Below are positions 47,019-58,280 of a stretch of 64,000 nucleotides of DNA, one piece after another. The stretch lies in NCBI GenBank assembly GCA_930367215.1, contig OV884058.1:172590478-172654477 (forward strand), written 5' to 3'. The translations under genes and the position numbers were made by a program. The notes beneath the pieces were generated by a model. It was given only the letters and a program-made list of their open reading frames with translations, was not told where the DNA came from and did no database searches. Source of the DNA: Pollenia angustigena. Taxonomy: Eukaryota; Arthropoda; Insecta; Diptera; Polleniidae. Each line of letters begins with the position of its first letter. The first letter of the stretch is position 1.

Positions 47019-48626
47019 TTATTTTTTAGTTTTGTTTAAATAAAATTGTTTATTTGTTAACAAGTTTGCAATTACGTTTCTTATTTGTTCACCTTTAGGA
47101 TTGTAATCGTATGTAAAATCCACACTATTCAGCTGACCGCTGGTTGTTGTACAATTACTTTGGTGCCAGGTGTCATTAAATATTTCATTATTTTGATTTA
47201 GAAAGTTGTGCAGAACGCAACAACATTTGATTATATTATTAACGTTACCAATTTTGTTGTCAATTCCCTTTCCAGGTCGTCGAGCTTTCAAATGTCCGAA
47301 TGCATTTTCGACAACTCTTCGGCTTTTTGATAAGGCATAATTAAATATTCTTTGTTTTTCTGATGCATTTACATTAAATAGATAGGGTTTCATCATGCAT
47401 TCAGATAAACGAAAAGCAGAATCACCTAAATTTGGCCACTGCAGCGCCAAGATTGCCCTTAGTTGGGTCAAATGTATGACCAACCTCACATAATTTGTTT
47501 GATCCCCATTGCCAAAAAAAATTTGGTTTCTAAAGCGACTACGCATATTAGAAAAACCTATAAAAATTGTTAAAAGTAATATTATTGTGGAATTTCGTTT
47601 TTATAGTTTATTTTATAAACTAAACCGTTTTTGAGTTACGCTGTGCAACCTACTCCGTTTTCGAAATTTTGAAAACAAGAGCTAACCTAAAAAACGGTTT
47701 GCACCACTGAATTCAGCGTACCCGAATTAGGGTAAAACGCCAGGTGCCCGGCTGGTCGGTTTTTTTTAAATAAATAATAAAAATGTTTTTCAACAAAACT
47801 AATTCATACAAAATGCGTTTCTTTTATGAATTAAAAATTAGATTTTTTAGTGGCTTATTCGATATTTTCAGTTTATTTTGTTTAATAAGAGATAAAGAAA
47901 AACTTGGTAACAAATTTTCTACAAAATTAATATTTTCTAAGTTATTAAACATAAAAGTCAGATTTCATGCAAACTTTGGTGGTCTTGAGGGACGGCTTAC
48001 CCTTCGCCGATCGTCCTAAAAAAATTTTTGAGTTGTTTTTTATCAATACCCACCAAATTGGCGAGTGAGACCTAAATAAATCCAACTTTTGATTTTAACG
48101 GTCACCCTAATGAGACATACACTAGCTTTGGATACTCCAAACATGTGTGCTATTGATGCATACTCAGAAGAAGTCTTTAGGCTATAAAGGGCAATAGCAA
48201 CTCGTTGTTGCAGTGGGATACATTTTCTAAACTTTGTATTACTTTTGCTCATTAGTGTTAGCTTTAAGCACAACAACTGAAAAGTTTCGCGGCTCATTCT
48301 AAAATTTTTGATGAACATTTCATTACACATTATAGGAACATCATTCTCCCAAAAGCAGCCATAACGGCTCTAAAAAAAATGTTCAATATTGAAGTTAAAA
48401 AGAGATATTATTGTCTGTATGTACTTACATGTGTCCAAACAATTCTACTATTTAACAATTGCGAGTAATAATATATTTGCATTGTTTTCTGAAGTTTTAT
48501 ATTAAGCAAATGCTGGCGCTTTTTTTTACGCAACAACATATCTGAAATTGGATTTTTTTTCGCTCTGGATAAACAAAATACCGATAAATTTTTTACATAT
48601 TCCATTATTGTTGGTTTTGAGCACAA
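47019..48626 (-). pseudogene. HARBI1-type (DDE_Tnp_4) Harbinger transposase, disrupted
   Basis: Minus strand. A short first exon from about 48626 to 48429 (donor GTAAGT), then an exon from 48369 reading 'SRYGCFWENDVPIM', 'FRMSRETFQLLCLKL' and 'SSEYASIAHMFGVSKASVC', the helix-turn-helix start of HARBI1 proteins. The frame is cut at about 48109 by foreign sequence. The C-terminal part (47546-47019) resumes with 'LGDSAFRLSECMMKPY' (second catalytic Asp) and 'RRVVENAFGHLKARR' (catalytic Glu). The middle, which should carry the first catalytic Asp, is absent, so the transposase is dead. Normal family length is about 350-400 residues. Confidence 0.82.
47565..48109. mobile_element. Foreign insertion inside the Harbinger transposase
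   Basis: This stretch interrupts the transposase and has no similarity to it. Its right end, '...AACGGTCACCCTA' at 48109, matches the TAG(G)GTG(A/G)CCGTTA end of the palindromic hAT-like element at 39449-40843, and 'cctcaag'/'ccgtccctcaagaccaccaaag' resembles its arms. The left side (about 47580-47740) contains 'gaattcagcg(t/c)accc', also seen at 38035, so two insertions or an insertion plus deletion are likely. No duplication was found. Confidence 0.5.
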
Positions 48627-48937
48627 TTTGTAAATAAAACTATTTTCCTTTTAATTTCAGTCAGCTGTTATGAAAACAAAATCTCGCTAATGTCAAAAAA
48701 GTATAATGTAAACGCACTAGATTTTGAGGGAGTTTTAAAATCAAATCTACTAGATTTCGTTCTAATGTAAACGGCTTATAAGTATATGACCATAGATTTA
48801 GTAAAACAGTTGTTTTTTCATAGGTATAAAATGGTAGCTTAGTACAATATAAGAGCATTATATGGTAGTCTGAAAAAAAGGCGAAAAGCTAAGTATAAAA
48901 AATAGCTAAAAAGGAGGTTAGTCTGCCTAAAGCTGGT

Positions 48938-49195
48938 ATTACACGGACATATTTCGTTTGTCAGCATGGTATGATGGGATAGTGCTTTCCTATTACACTA
49001 TCAACAAAAACACTGAATTGTGGAGTTTGTGTTTGTGATGGCGCAATGTATTTTTTTTTAATTGTGAAGTTTGTGTTTTTCACTTAGCCATCTTCAGCGT
49101 TTGCTTACGATACAACAAATTAAATCTACACAGTGTGTGACAGTAAAGCTATTACACGATCATCATACCATGCTCAATTACCAAGTATGACCGTA
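48938..49195. repeat. Possible short inverted-repeat element
   Basis: 'AGCATGGTATGATG' at about 48963 is inverted at about 49163 ('catcataccatgct'), with 'tattacac' motifs repeated next to both. It looks like a small MITE, but ends and duplication could not be fixed. Confidence 0.35.
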
Positions 49196-49559
49196 TAAAA
49201 GTCACTTAAGACATTAATCTAGCAAGTTAAATAAGAAATCAGTGTCCATATTAAACAGCAGTTTAAATATAAGGACATATTCTGAGTACAAGAATATTCT
49301 GAGTATAAGACGTTAGTCTGAGTAGTGGTATTTTTTGATGATATAAAATAAAATGAATATACGACGTTATTAAAGGCATGCGAGTTAAGGATAAAGTCAC
49401 CATGTGATTGCAGCTTCAAAGTTCGACACGAATCTAACTAAAATATATTTTACAAGGATTTATTTTACTGTTTAAGTATTCCTTTAAAACCTTTTGCCAC
49501 TGGCAACCCGGTGTCCATTACGAAGTATAATACGTGTACTCTATTTTAGTTGAATAAAA

Positions 49560-51525
49560 ACTACAACTACAACAACAAATGAAAAGAAAAGCAACAAAAA
49601 AAAAAAGAAACAACTCAAAGAGTGTGCTCCATATATAAGATGAGGACGATAAGCGATGAGTGTGTAACTGTAACAAGGTAATGAAGAACACAACTCATTG
49701 GTTTATTATAATGAATGCTCAATTTTATTTCACACATAAACCAGTACATGCACACGTAAAAACTTTCACACTCTCATATACACGCACTGTTGCCTCAGTC
49801 TGTATGCGAGATTTAGAAATTCTCAACAACTCTCATTCTCTTTATTTTTTGTGTTGTGTATGAGTGTCAGTAGGTGTGTGTTTGTGTATTGTAAGTCCTG
49901 TATTATCCTGCAAAAAACATTAGCAATGACTTGTTTTCCGTTTATTTTTTTAGCTTCTGTTTGGTTCGGTGCTGTGGTGCTCAGTTCATTTTGTCTTTTT
50001 CGTTTTTGAGTAAGAACTTGTGAATATTCTTGTGCTGGATTGCTGTTGCCTTTACAGTTGTTGTAGCTGTTGTTGTTTAGTGTGGGGGTTATTTTAAGCA
50101 ATTCATATTTTTGTTGGTTTTGTTGCTTTTCTTCCTCTGGTTTCATATCACAAAAATATAAATATCAAGTTTTGAAAGGTTTTTGTTAGTGCTGTGCATT
50201 GACTTGAAGCTGTGATGACGTAGTCCTGTTGCGGCTCTTTCAAAGTATTTTATCAAATACACATTTCTAAATAATAATAATAAAAAAAAAAAAAATAAAC
50301 AAAAAAAAAAAAGTTTAAGAAACCGAAACAAGTGAAAGCAACACATTTTATCTAGTTGAAAAAAAAAAATTAAAACAGCTCGCAAGAAAACGTAAATAAA
50401 TTGTATTTTTTTATTCTCTGTAAACGTTGAAGCAGTGAGTGCGAGTGAATGTGAATTCAGTGCAGTATAGTGAATTTTTCTTAAGTGCTAAAAGTCAGTT
50501 TAAACAAAACTTATCATCATCTTTGTCATCATCAGAGTCACTATCACCATACACTCATCTTCCTTCTCGCTATCATCATAATCTTCTTTAAACAGTTTTT
50601 GAATACACAAAGGTGTTAACCTAAATATTACTTTCTACTTTTAATCATCATCAACAACAGTATAAACTCATTTTTACCTGGGTGTGTTTGTATGTGTCTG
50701 CAATTTTCAGCAGCTTCATTCAAATAAGGAAAAACACGGAAAATCATTTAAATCGTATCTAACTTTGTATTGCAGACAAAAGACACAAAAATATTACAAA
50801 ACGAAGGGAAACTTTCAACAGGTCGTTAACGCACACACAAAGAATTCTTTTTTTCCCTTTTTGTAACTAGAAGCGAGTAGGGAAAAAAGTAAGAGCTAAT
50901 TGCCTGATTTACAGATTTGTCTTAAAAGACTGCCTGCCTAACTGTCTGGATGTCTGCTTGATCAACTAAATGACTGACTGACAAGTCAGAGTGCACTACG
51001 GCTTTTTCGATTGTTGGTTCATTTCTTGTTCAACTTTATTAAGAGCCCGACTGCCTTAGATCTCGAATTTCTGGCCTAAATCTTTTGTGATTGTTATAAC
51101 AGCTTGTACGTATACTTAAGCATATGTGTGTAGTGGTTGTTATGTAATTTGTTGCTTCTAATATTGCTGTTAATATTATTGTTGCCATTGTTGTACTTCA
51201 TTCAAAAAGCAAAACAAAAAGTACAAAGGAAAACTTGTATAAATATTTTTTTAAAAACAAGCGTGTGTGTGTGTGTGTAGGCTTGTGTACGTGTGCATAG
51301 ATTAATGCATGCGTGAGAAAGTGTGGGAAAAGTGCAAGTGCGATTATATTCATATGTCTCGTATAAGGATACTTAAACAGTTTCCTTTGTTATAATCACA
51401 AGTACATCAACAACGACGCAAAACATACAACAATTTGATAATCGTTGCCATCATAAGCAATAACATACAACATCAACACAAACGCGCACCTCAACATCAA
51501 AAACATTACGAACATCTTCTGAATT
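49560..51525 (+). promoter_or_regulatory. Candidate promoter and 5' leader of the gene starting at 51526
   Basis: A TATATAA near 49634 and initiator-like TCAGTG/TCAGTT at about 50457 and 50495 ('gaattcagtgcagtatag', 'aaaagtcagtttaaac') are of the fly type. From there to the ATG the strand has ACAACA/CATCATCA composition like fly 5' UTRs. Which start site is used, and whether an intron splits the leader, cannot be decided from the sequence. A 107-codon Gln/Asn-rich minus frame (49823-50146) is treated as chance low complexity. Confidence 0.35.
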
Positions 51526-51576
51526 ATGGTTGAAGAGTTTCTAGAAAAGCTGCCAGAAATTGACACTCGTTATGAG
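51526..51576 (+). CDS. Candidate first coding exon, unrecognised protein
   Basis: ATG at 51526 opens 17 codons, MVEEFLEKLPEIDTRYE, which run straight into a strong donor GAG|GTAAGT at 51577 (phase 0), followed by a long T-rich intron. The context GAATTATGG has a G at +4. The acidic, helix-forming start and the leader-like sequence upstream make a genuine N-terminal exon plausible. I do not recognise the protein, and no second exon was found in the remaining 12 kb, so the next exon would be beyond the window or further than I could trace. It could be a chance ATG next to a donor. Confidence 0.5.
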
Positions 51577-52234
51577 GTAAGTTATACTTTTTTGTTTAAC
51601 TGTTTTTTTTTTTGTTTTTTTTTTTTTTTATAATCACAATTGAATTTGCTTCGTCATTCGAAACTCAAAAGGTGTTGTAGTATTTTTATAAACTTTATTT
51701 ATGATTGTATCTCTTTTAGTATTGCTAGTTGTTTAAATGAAGTCCTCTATGAGATCTAGTTAAAAAATACATAAATTTTACTGCATAAATTGTCTGGTCT
51801 GCTTTCTATACAATTTCATGACCGTCAGACTCAACCTTTGGCAATATGCCGATGTTTCTTATTTCTTTTTTGTTTGTTTTCACTTTGTTTTTCACTAGTT
51901 TTTGTTGTTGTCATTATTATATTTCAACAAGTTGAAAGGAATATACACATTCATTTAAAAAATCTCTATTTAAGATTCTATTTGCACATTTTGCAGTAGA
52001 CTTTGTCTAGAGATTGCAAGAGCTTAACGCAGTTCTTGTGAGTGGCAGAATGGATAATTTTTTAAAAAGTTTTAAAGAATTTAATTAGTAGTTTAATTGC
52101 ATTTTTGGTTTCATTATTTCTTGCAGGATTCAAGTGCCCTTTTCTATTATTAAACACAGATTTGCGATATTTGTTGCTTCGTGATATAAAGGGTGTTTTC
52201 TAAGCCCGATCGAATTTTAAATTCTTAAGATAAC
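51577..52234. other. Putative first intron, no other feature
   Basis: T-rich, AT-rich sequence after the GTAAGT donor at 51577. No coding signal. Confidence 0.4.
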
Positions 52235-52450
52235 ATAAAACATCAAATTTAAATTCCCATTTCATACTATTGATAAACTGAAATTTATCGTTGATGGGAT
52301 AAGCTATTCCTATGCGCATTTTACTGGTTGCTTAGGCCAGAGCGTCAGGAAATTTCATCCAAAGATTTTTTAAAAACTAAAGATATTAAGCAAATAAAAC
52401 TGTTAAGCGAATAAGAATTATTAGCCCCAGTTTTACTTGTAACAATATCA
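52235..52450. repeat. Dispersed repeat, copy 3 of 3
   Basis: Parallel to 31800-32020 along its length: 'aaattcccatttcata', 'gaaatttatcgttga', 'ctatgcgcattttactggttgcttaggccaga', 'cgaataagaatt', 'ttacttgtaacaatatcaa'. Non-coding, unknown family. Confidence 0.7.
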
Positions 52451-52699
52451 ACGCTTCAACAAAAACAACAACAAAAACAGTGAGTTTATCTTATAGTCCC
52501 AACTACAATTGATTGACTTTTTGTCAACTCTAAATTTAGTTGTAAGTGGGCAAAGAAAAAACAAAAATAAAAACAAATTACTTAATTTTATTTTGCCAGT
52601 TCAGTTTTATTTAATGTGGGCAACGCGACTATTTAAGACTAAACGCATACTGAACGTAAATTTTTGGGCTTCGTTTTCAAGCATTTTGAAATCGGTCGA

Positions 52700-53460
52700 C
52701 TCCATAAATGTATCTGACTAATGCGGACAGCTACGACCCTGCCGGATACTTTGTCCTGCACAAGTGAGAACTGTCAGACCCATTTACGGTGGAGAGTGGA
52801 GTGAACCAGGGATGCATATTTTTGGCTCTTCTCATTCCTTCATGTCGTAGATGTGTTTTTAGGAATACCGAAAATTAAAGGCAAGGAATACAATATATAA
52901 TGAAAGCCACATTCCTAAATTATCTGCATATGCTGGCGATACATGTTTGTATTCCCACAAGCTTAGCGATCTAAAGCAAACAACCTCGAAACTGCTAGAG
53001 AAGCTGCAATACACAGGTCTCAAAATAAACACTGGAAAAAGCAAAACACTACGTTTTTGATCAATAATATCCCTTATGCACATTTACTTTTGACGCAACC
53101 GATCAATTCTGCTGTCTTGGATGTCAGATTGCAGCCGATGACGTAACTGAACTGAACGTTAACTCCAGAATAAATATTGCCGAATCATCTTTTTGCATAC
53201 AATGCAATCAAATTAGCAAAACCACCAAGCTCAGAATTTTCGAGGCCAATGTAAAGACAACACCCTTATATGGGTGAACAACTTGGAAGGTGGCCAAACT
53301 TTCACCAACCGATGTCTAATAATAATTTTACTCATTTACACAAGCTATCTTTTATGCCGAATTACTTACTGCTACGAACCAAATACCGTTAGCCACGGAG
53401 GCACATTAGCAAAAGTGGCAGTGGATCGGACACACCCTCTGACGAAGTGACGACGATGTA
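52700..53460 (+). pseudogene. RTE-like non-LTR retrotransposon remnant (RT domain)
   Basis: Broken translation in several frames gives 'VESGVNQGCIF' (about 52793-52830, the GV.QGC motif), 'LSAYAGDTCLYSH' (about 52918-52960, the YADD site with Asp replaced by Gly), 'LKINTGKSKTLRF', 'FCCLGCQIAADD', 'TKLRIFEANVK' and 'PLYG*TTWKVAKLSP' (about 53260-53300), and an RWQWIGHT-like trace near 53410. The order matches the C-terminal half of RTE/BovB-type RT, as in the separate fragment at 62910-63190. Many stops: a dead relic. Confidence 0.7.
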
Positions 53461-53758
53461 TCTAAATAAGCTCTTTGATGCAACACATTTCATCAAAGTC
53501 GTCAAGATTGAGATATGCCACGTACAACATGGAGACGTTCAACAGAATCCGAAATGAAACAAATGGGAGTATCTTGGAATGAATTTAGGGCTATCTCTCA
53601 AAATCGTGTTAGATAGAGATCGGCTGTTATTTTCGCTCTATGCTCTATTGGGAATTATTTATATATATATTCCTCTAACTCCCACTGCCATTTTCGTTAG
53701 AAGAATATATATATCTCCCACTGGAGCATAGGGTGCCAAGGCGATTTGTTAGCAAATT
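53461..53758. other. Short spacer with imperfect palindrome, no gene
   Basis: 'ctctaactcccactg' and 'tctcccactgg' flank tatatata runs near 53660-53730. No gene was recognised. Confidence 0.3.
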
Positions 53759-54144
53759 GAAGCACAGCCGCGAATAACGTTTTAAGTTACAAAATAATAA
53801 TTTTTCAGGAGAGCAAAAAAACGTTTTTTGACAGACAGGATTATTTGTTTTAAAAAACGTTTTTTTCTATTATTAAAAATAATGATAATAAAAACTTTTG
53901 TGCAAAAGTCTTTTTAAACATTATTCCGCACTGCAAGACCATTTCGGTTACATCATTTTAATAGTAACTTACAATGTTCTTCCACTGGCTGACACTTTGT
54001 ATGCCATTTTGAAGACGTTAAGTTGATTAATTTTGGGTGATTTGATGTTTAAACTGTGTAAGAAATTAAAGTTAACGGTTATCTGCTAAAAAACAGATTT
54101 TGCAAAATGTGGCGTTTACAACGTTATTCGCGGCTGTGCTTCAA
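53759..54144. mobile_element. MITE with 25-bp perfect TIRs
   Basis: TTGAAGCACAGCCGCGAATA... (25 bases, 53759-53783) is perfectly inverted at 54120-54144. The 386-bp interior is AT-rich with internal 'aaaaacg(t)tttttt' motifs. No target duplication was certain. Confidence 0.75.
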
Positions 54145-54499
54145 CTGTATTTAGAAAAAGTGGGTTGCTGGCCCTCCTTTCTTCGATTGGTGATAGCGCT
54201 GCTTACTTCGTGTCCAATCCCACGATGCAGTCATACTTAATCAAATATGCATGAAATTTGCCTACTTGCCTGAGAAGTTAAGATGTATTTTAAACATTCA
54301 CGCTTCATAACTGGTTGTCTTCTCATTTTAGCTAGTTTACAGAGGAATCTGAAAAACCATTGCCCGGGAAATACTTGGTCTTGGACAGTCAAACAGAGGA
54401 ATCGTTATTGGTCACTCCAAAGTGAATGACAGCCATAAAACTTTTCCGCACTACGTGAACCTATGTTTAAACTACCAAATCCCAGTTTGAGTGGGAGTT

Positions 54500-55010
54500 A
54501 GAGTAATATAATATATTTTGCAAGAATTGCTGGCCGTATGTCACGAAAAGCGCGAACAATGTTAACCTCCACGGCGTCAATTGCTGCTGGCTTATCAGTT
54601 TGAATCAGTGACTTCACGTAGCCTTACAGGAAGGTGCATTGCCCTAAATAAACTTTTCACCAACTTTTTATTTCAATAAGTCACCGTAAAATACGTATCG
54701 CCATCCCATTACAACCATTTTTCGCCCAGACCAATGTCAACAAACAAGAATCATTGATCATGGTGCGGTTACAATCTCCATTGGCCATTACGAGAGCTCA
54801 AGCTAAATTTTTTTGAGAAATATAGCCCAACAAATGCTACGAGCGTTTATACCGCATCCAGCGGTGCATTTTTCTAGCTCCAATGGAGTCTGTAGTGTCT
54901 GTTGTGAATTGGTCACACTCAATATATGGCAATTATATTTATTAACAAACTCGTTTAGCCAAAAATTAGCCTTATCGCTGAACAACATTTTTTGATACAA
55001 CATTGTCTTT
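54500..55010 (-). pseudogene. Mariner-like (IS630/Tc1-mariner) transposase remnant
   Basis: Minus strand: 'FSDKANFWLNEFVNKYNCHI' (about 54920-54985) is the 'FSDEAHFWLNG.VNKQNCR' region with the first catalytic Asp, followed by 'PLELEKCTAGCGI' (usual P.HPEKVTVWCG). Further down, 'YVKSLIQTDKPAAIDAVEVN' and 'AFRDIRPAIL' (about 54540-54620) match the C-terminal part of the same family. The central part with the second Asp is unrecognisable, and stops intervene. It is an inactive copy. Confidence 0.7.
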
Positions 55011-56724
55011 AAGTTGCGGGCTATGACCTGCGCAACATGAGGCTGGGTACGGTATATACATTGTGCAATTTTTATTTTGTTTAGTAGGGTTGTTTTTCTT
55101 TTTAGTCCGAACTTTTATCTTCCACTACTTCTTCTTTTACTTTTTTTTTATTTCACTTTACGTCTCTGTCTCTTCTAACGAACTAAGGTTACAATGGAGA
55201 ATAATGGTCTATGTGTGAGAGTGTGAAGTTCATTTCACACCAGCCTTTCAACCTATTGTAATCTTAAGTTGCTCGATTCGATGACTGAGTTTCCAATTAA
55301 ATTAAATCTATTCATTATGATTTACTAATGTATACTAATCATAACTATCAAACAGTTGACACAGTGTGACAGTTCGTTTGACAGCCAACCCTTTCGTTAG
55401 TTCCTCTTCAAATATTCGTTAAAAAAATTTTTAGCATATTTTATCACAAGCCTGCTGTGCAATGTTCGTGTCATTTATTAGAAAATGTATAGGTTTTTAT
55501 AGGAAATATTGCAGATTTTTTTGGGTAAATTTAAAGAGTATACGCTAATTCTTAATTTAGTAACAGTAATAAGATGGAGTTAGCCGTTGCAAACTTCTTT
55601 TTTTATCCAAGAAAACTGCGAACGCTGATCTTTATAAGGCCATTTTAATTCGCTCAATTCTACTAAACTAAATATCGACAACTCAATTCCAAAACAGGCT
55701 AAGTCGAAAAAGTGAGTTTTGCAGGAAAAGCTCTTAAAGTTTATTGTCGCTACAATATTCAGTTATATGCTAAGTTTGTTTTTTGTGCGCAACTCTGATT
55801 TGGATAAGCAGATCAACACCAACATTTGATAAAAATAAAGTTTTAAAAATGCAAAAACTAAGCATGTTCATAATAATAAGATGGTTATGTATTTTATTTA
55901 AAACGGCATTTAAATGATAGAGCTTTAAATATCTTATACGAATGTGTTGCATGAAACCAATAGCGGATTTCTCTAAATAAAACCGCACTTATAAAATTAT
56001 TACAGTAACTGATTGTAGGTTATTTAATTCGTTTTCCGTACTGTTAAAATTTAATGAAAATATAGTTATTTTACTACTAATTTTATTTTTTAACATTTAT
56101 GTTTGTTATTTGAAAAACAAACTACCAAAAAAAAATATTTTTCCGTATATATTTTGTTATGTAGTTTGATTTTTGTCGGTAAAAATATATTTTTTAAAAG
56201 TAAAAACTATTCAATTTTACGGAATATGCTGTTTAATAAATAAAAAATTTTAAAATGAATGTAAAAATCATTTGTTTTAAATGAAATGTAAATGATCCGT
56301 TTTTTAAATACATTTTAAGTTGTTTGAAATGAAATTTCGTTTGAATTTAACTACATAATATTTTGAGTGCGTAATTTTAAGAACTGCATCATTGGATTTT
56401 TGAAAAGAAATAATCAAAAAATGTTTTTGTACCACCAATATCGCTCTGTGTAGCGCAGCAAATAGTACACTTGTAATTGTTGTTGAGAAACTGCCCTTTG
56501 ATTACCTGTAGCCAAAATTTTGCAGTTGTGCTTGCTGACGTGACATTTAATAGGTAATAGGACTTGTCGCTACTTATTGTGAATTCAGTCTCGATTTGTC
56601 TCTGCTTTTTCACGGAAACGAATAGCAAGTCATTCAAGCAATTTTTGTTCGAACATTCGTATAAGAATGTTCGAACAAAATAATAAAAATAATATTAATT
56701 AACAAAGTTATAAAGGATTTAAAT
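55011..56724. other. No gene recognised
   Basis: AT-rich; an 82-codon minus frame at 56389-56637 (with a CTICCATQSD stretch) and a 72-codon one at 55770-55988 match nothing I know. No repeat ends were defined, except that 56645-56680 is a palindrome-like 'tgttcgaacattcgtataagaatgttcgaaca'. Confidence 0.4.
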
Positions 56725-57327
56725 CAGTGTTTGAAAAAAAACACTAAATATCGCTCCTTAATGTTCGATTCGGTAGATTTGGGAAAATCACAAACGCTAA
56801 TAGTGGTCAGAAAATCATTAAAAAAATAACGTTTTTCTGTTTGTCATCTTTCAAACACAAAAGAAATATCCAACTTAAAAAAAGATTAGAACATTTAATT
56901 CCGTTCGTTTTTTTTAACCTGCTGCTTAAAAAAATCAAACATTTTTTACAAAAACAAAATACTCATACGAAACGAAATAACAAAAAGTCAGCAAAATAAT
57001 TTAACACAAACAAAACATATATGTACACAATACACACATAATCAGTTCGTGCTGCGGTCGTTGATAAAATTTTTTGTTTGCTTATTTCTTTATAGATGTA
57101 AAAAAAGAAACATGATAGAACATTAAAATATAATGTTTGTCTACAGTATCACTACAATTGTTCTGTTTTTAAACTAAGAACAGAACACTATTTAATGTTC
57201 GGATCTTTCTTGGAAATGGTTACGAACGGTATTAAGGGTTGTGTTCGTATACACAAACACTAAAAAATTAATATCGTTCTTGGGTGTGCCGAACGCTAAA
57301 TAATGTTCTGTTTATTTTTGAACACTG
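56725..57327. mobile_element. hAT-like MITE, palindromic 8-bp duplication
   Basis: The ends are CAGTGTTTGAAAAAAAACAC and, inverted, CAGTGTTCAAAAATAAACAG. ATTTAAAT lies on both sides (56717-56724 and 57328-57335). The interior repeats 'aatgttcg' motifs near both ends. The 603-bp length and lack of frames show a non-autonomous element. Confidence 0.82.
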
Positions 57328-58031
57328 ATTTAAATTATAGAAGATTGACAAGAACGGAAACAGAGAGAAAAATTTATTATTCAGCAGCAAAAAAAACCTT
57401 CCTCAATGATAGTATTTATAAGAAATGTGTTGACTTTGTTGTTGTAGCTTCCTACTTTCGGTATTTTCAAAGATACATTTTTATTTTATTTCGAAAGAGT
57501 TTCCATTCTAGTCGATCTTCTATAATTCAATTTATATGGCTCATTCTGCCTCATGCTGTAAAAAAAACATATTAAAATGAAGAATTAAAAAAAAAACTCT
57601 TAAAGAATATTATGAAACATTTGCATCAGAAACTTTTTTCAATTCTCTCTCGAAACTTTGCATTCGTGTCCGTACAGTTAAACGTTTGTTTTGCAGCATT
57701 TTAATTATTTTTATGATTTTCCACTGTCGTCTTCCTGCGAAAACTCACAAAAAACTGCATGTACACCGTCAAACTTAAAGGAGGACTAAAAAAAATAAAT
57801 CAAAATAACAAACAAATTTGCTTTAATCTGAAAAGGATTTTGAATAAAAAAGGTCGCAAATATGTATCTTTAAAACTATTGGACGACATCAATAAAATAT
57901 AGTTAGGTTAGGTCGAAAGGAGAATGAAGCGTCAAAGATGGAACCTTATATCAGTACGATGTACGGTAAACACCTAGACCACTACTGCGCCTGTTGTGCG
58001 CTCCTTAATAAACATGGAAATGGGGAGGGGA
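57328..58031. other. No gene recognised
   Basis: A 90-codon + frame (57303-57575) has no recognisable domain and overlaps the MITE end. The rest is AT-rich. Confidence 0.4.
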
Positions 58032-58280
58032 TTAACGACCGCTAAGAAACTCCATTTCCCGGACGATATACCTTAAGGTTTTCCGGTCAACGTTCCTTAG
58101 GTCCAACATGACATCACTCCCGAGGTGTTTGGATCTTATTTCGACGAAGGCCTGACAGTGGCAGAGAAAGTTTTCCAGCGTATCACCATCCTTAAAATAA
58201 GAAATGACACCTTTTTTTGAGGGCCCACCGATTTTCAGAATTTTTTTTGAGGTCCAAAAAATGGTTACCAAGATTGCCAA
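58032..58280 (-). pseudogene. Non-LTR retrotransposon ORF2 C-terminus
   Basis: The minus frame ends 'DTLENFLCHCQAFVEIRSKHLG', then 'DRKTLRYIVREMEFLSGR' and stop. It corresponds to the ETLEHFLC.CPAF...R...LG motif and final helix at the C-terminus of R1/jockey-type ORF2 after RNase H. Only 82 codons remain; the upstream part is lost. The downstream sequence to about 57900 is GC-richer and may be its 3' UTR. Confidence 0.6.

Larger units (their letters stand above)
44227..48775. mobile_element. Two-gene PIF/Harbinger transposon, disrupted
   Basis: 28-base perfect terminal inverted repeats, GCCGTTTACATTAGAACGAA... at 44227-44254 and 48748-48775, enclose two convergent genes: a Myb/SANT-like protein on + and a HARBI1-type transposase on -, the standard PIF/Harbinger arrangement. 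TTA follows the right end; the left flank reads TAG, so the 3-bp duplication is not clean. The AGATTTTG/CTAGATTT motif is repeated inside both ends. Two later insertions (45112-46665 and about 47560-48109) inactivate both genes. Confidence 0.85.

Noticed and set aside
49823..50146. 107-codon minus-strand frame rich in Gln/Asn
   Set aside because: Low-complexity, UTR-like composition, no domain, and it lies in the putative leader/promoter region of the + strand gene.
56389..56637. 82-codon minus frame with CTICCATQSD
   Set aside because: A transposase scrap was considered, but no family motif could be matched; left unassigned.
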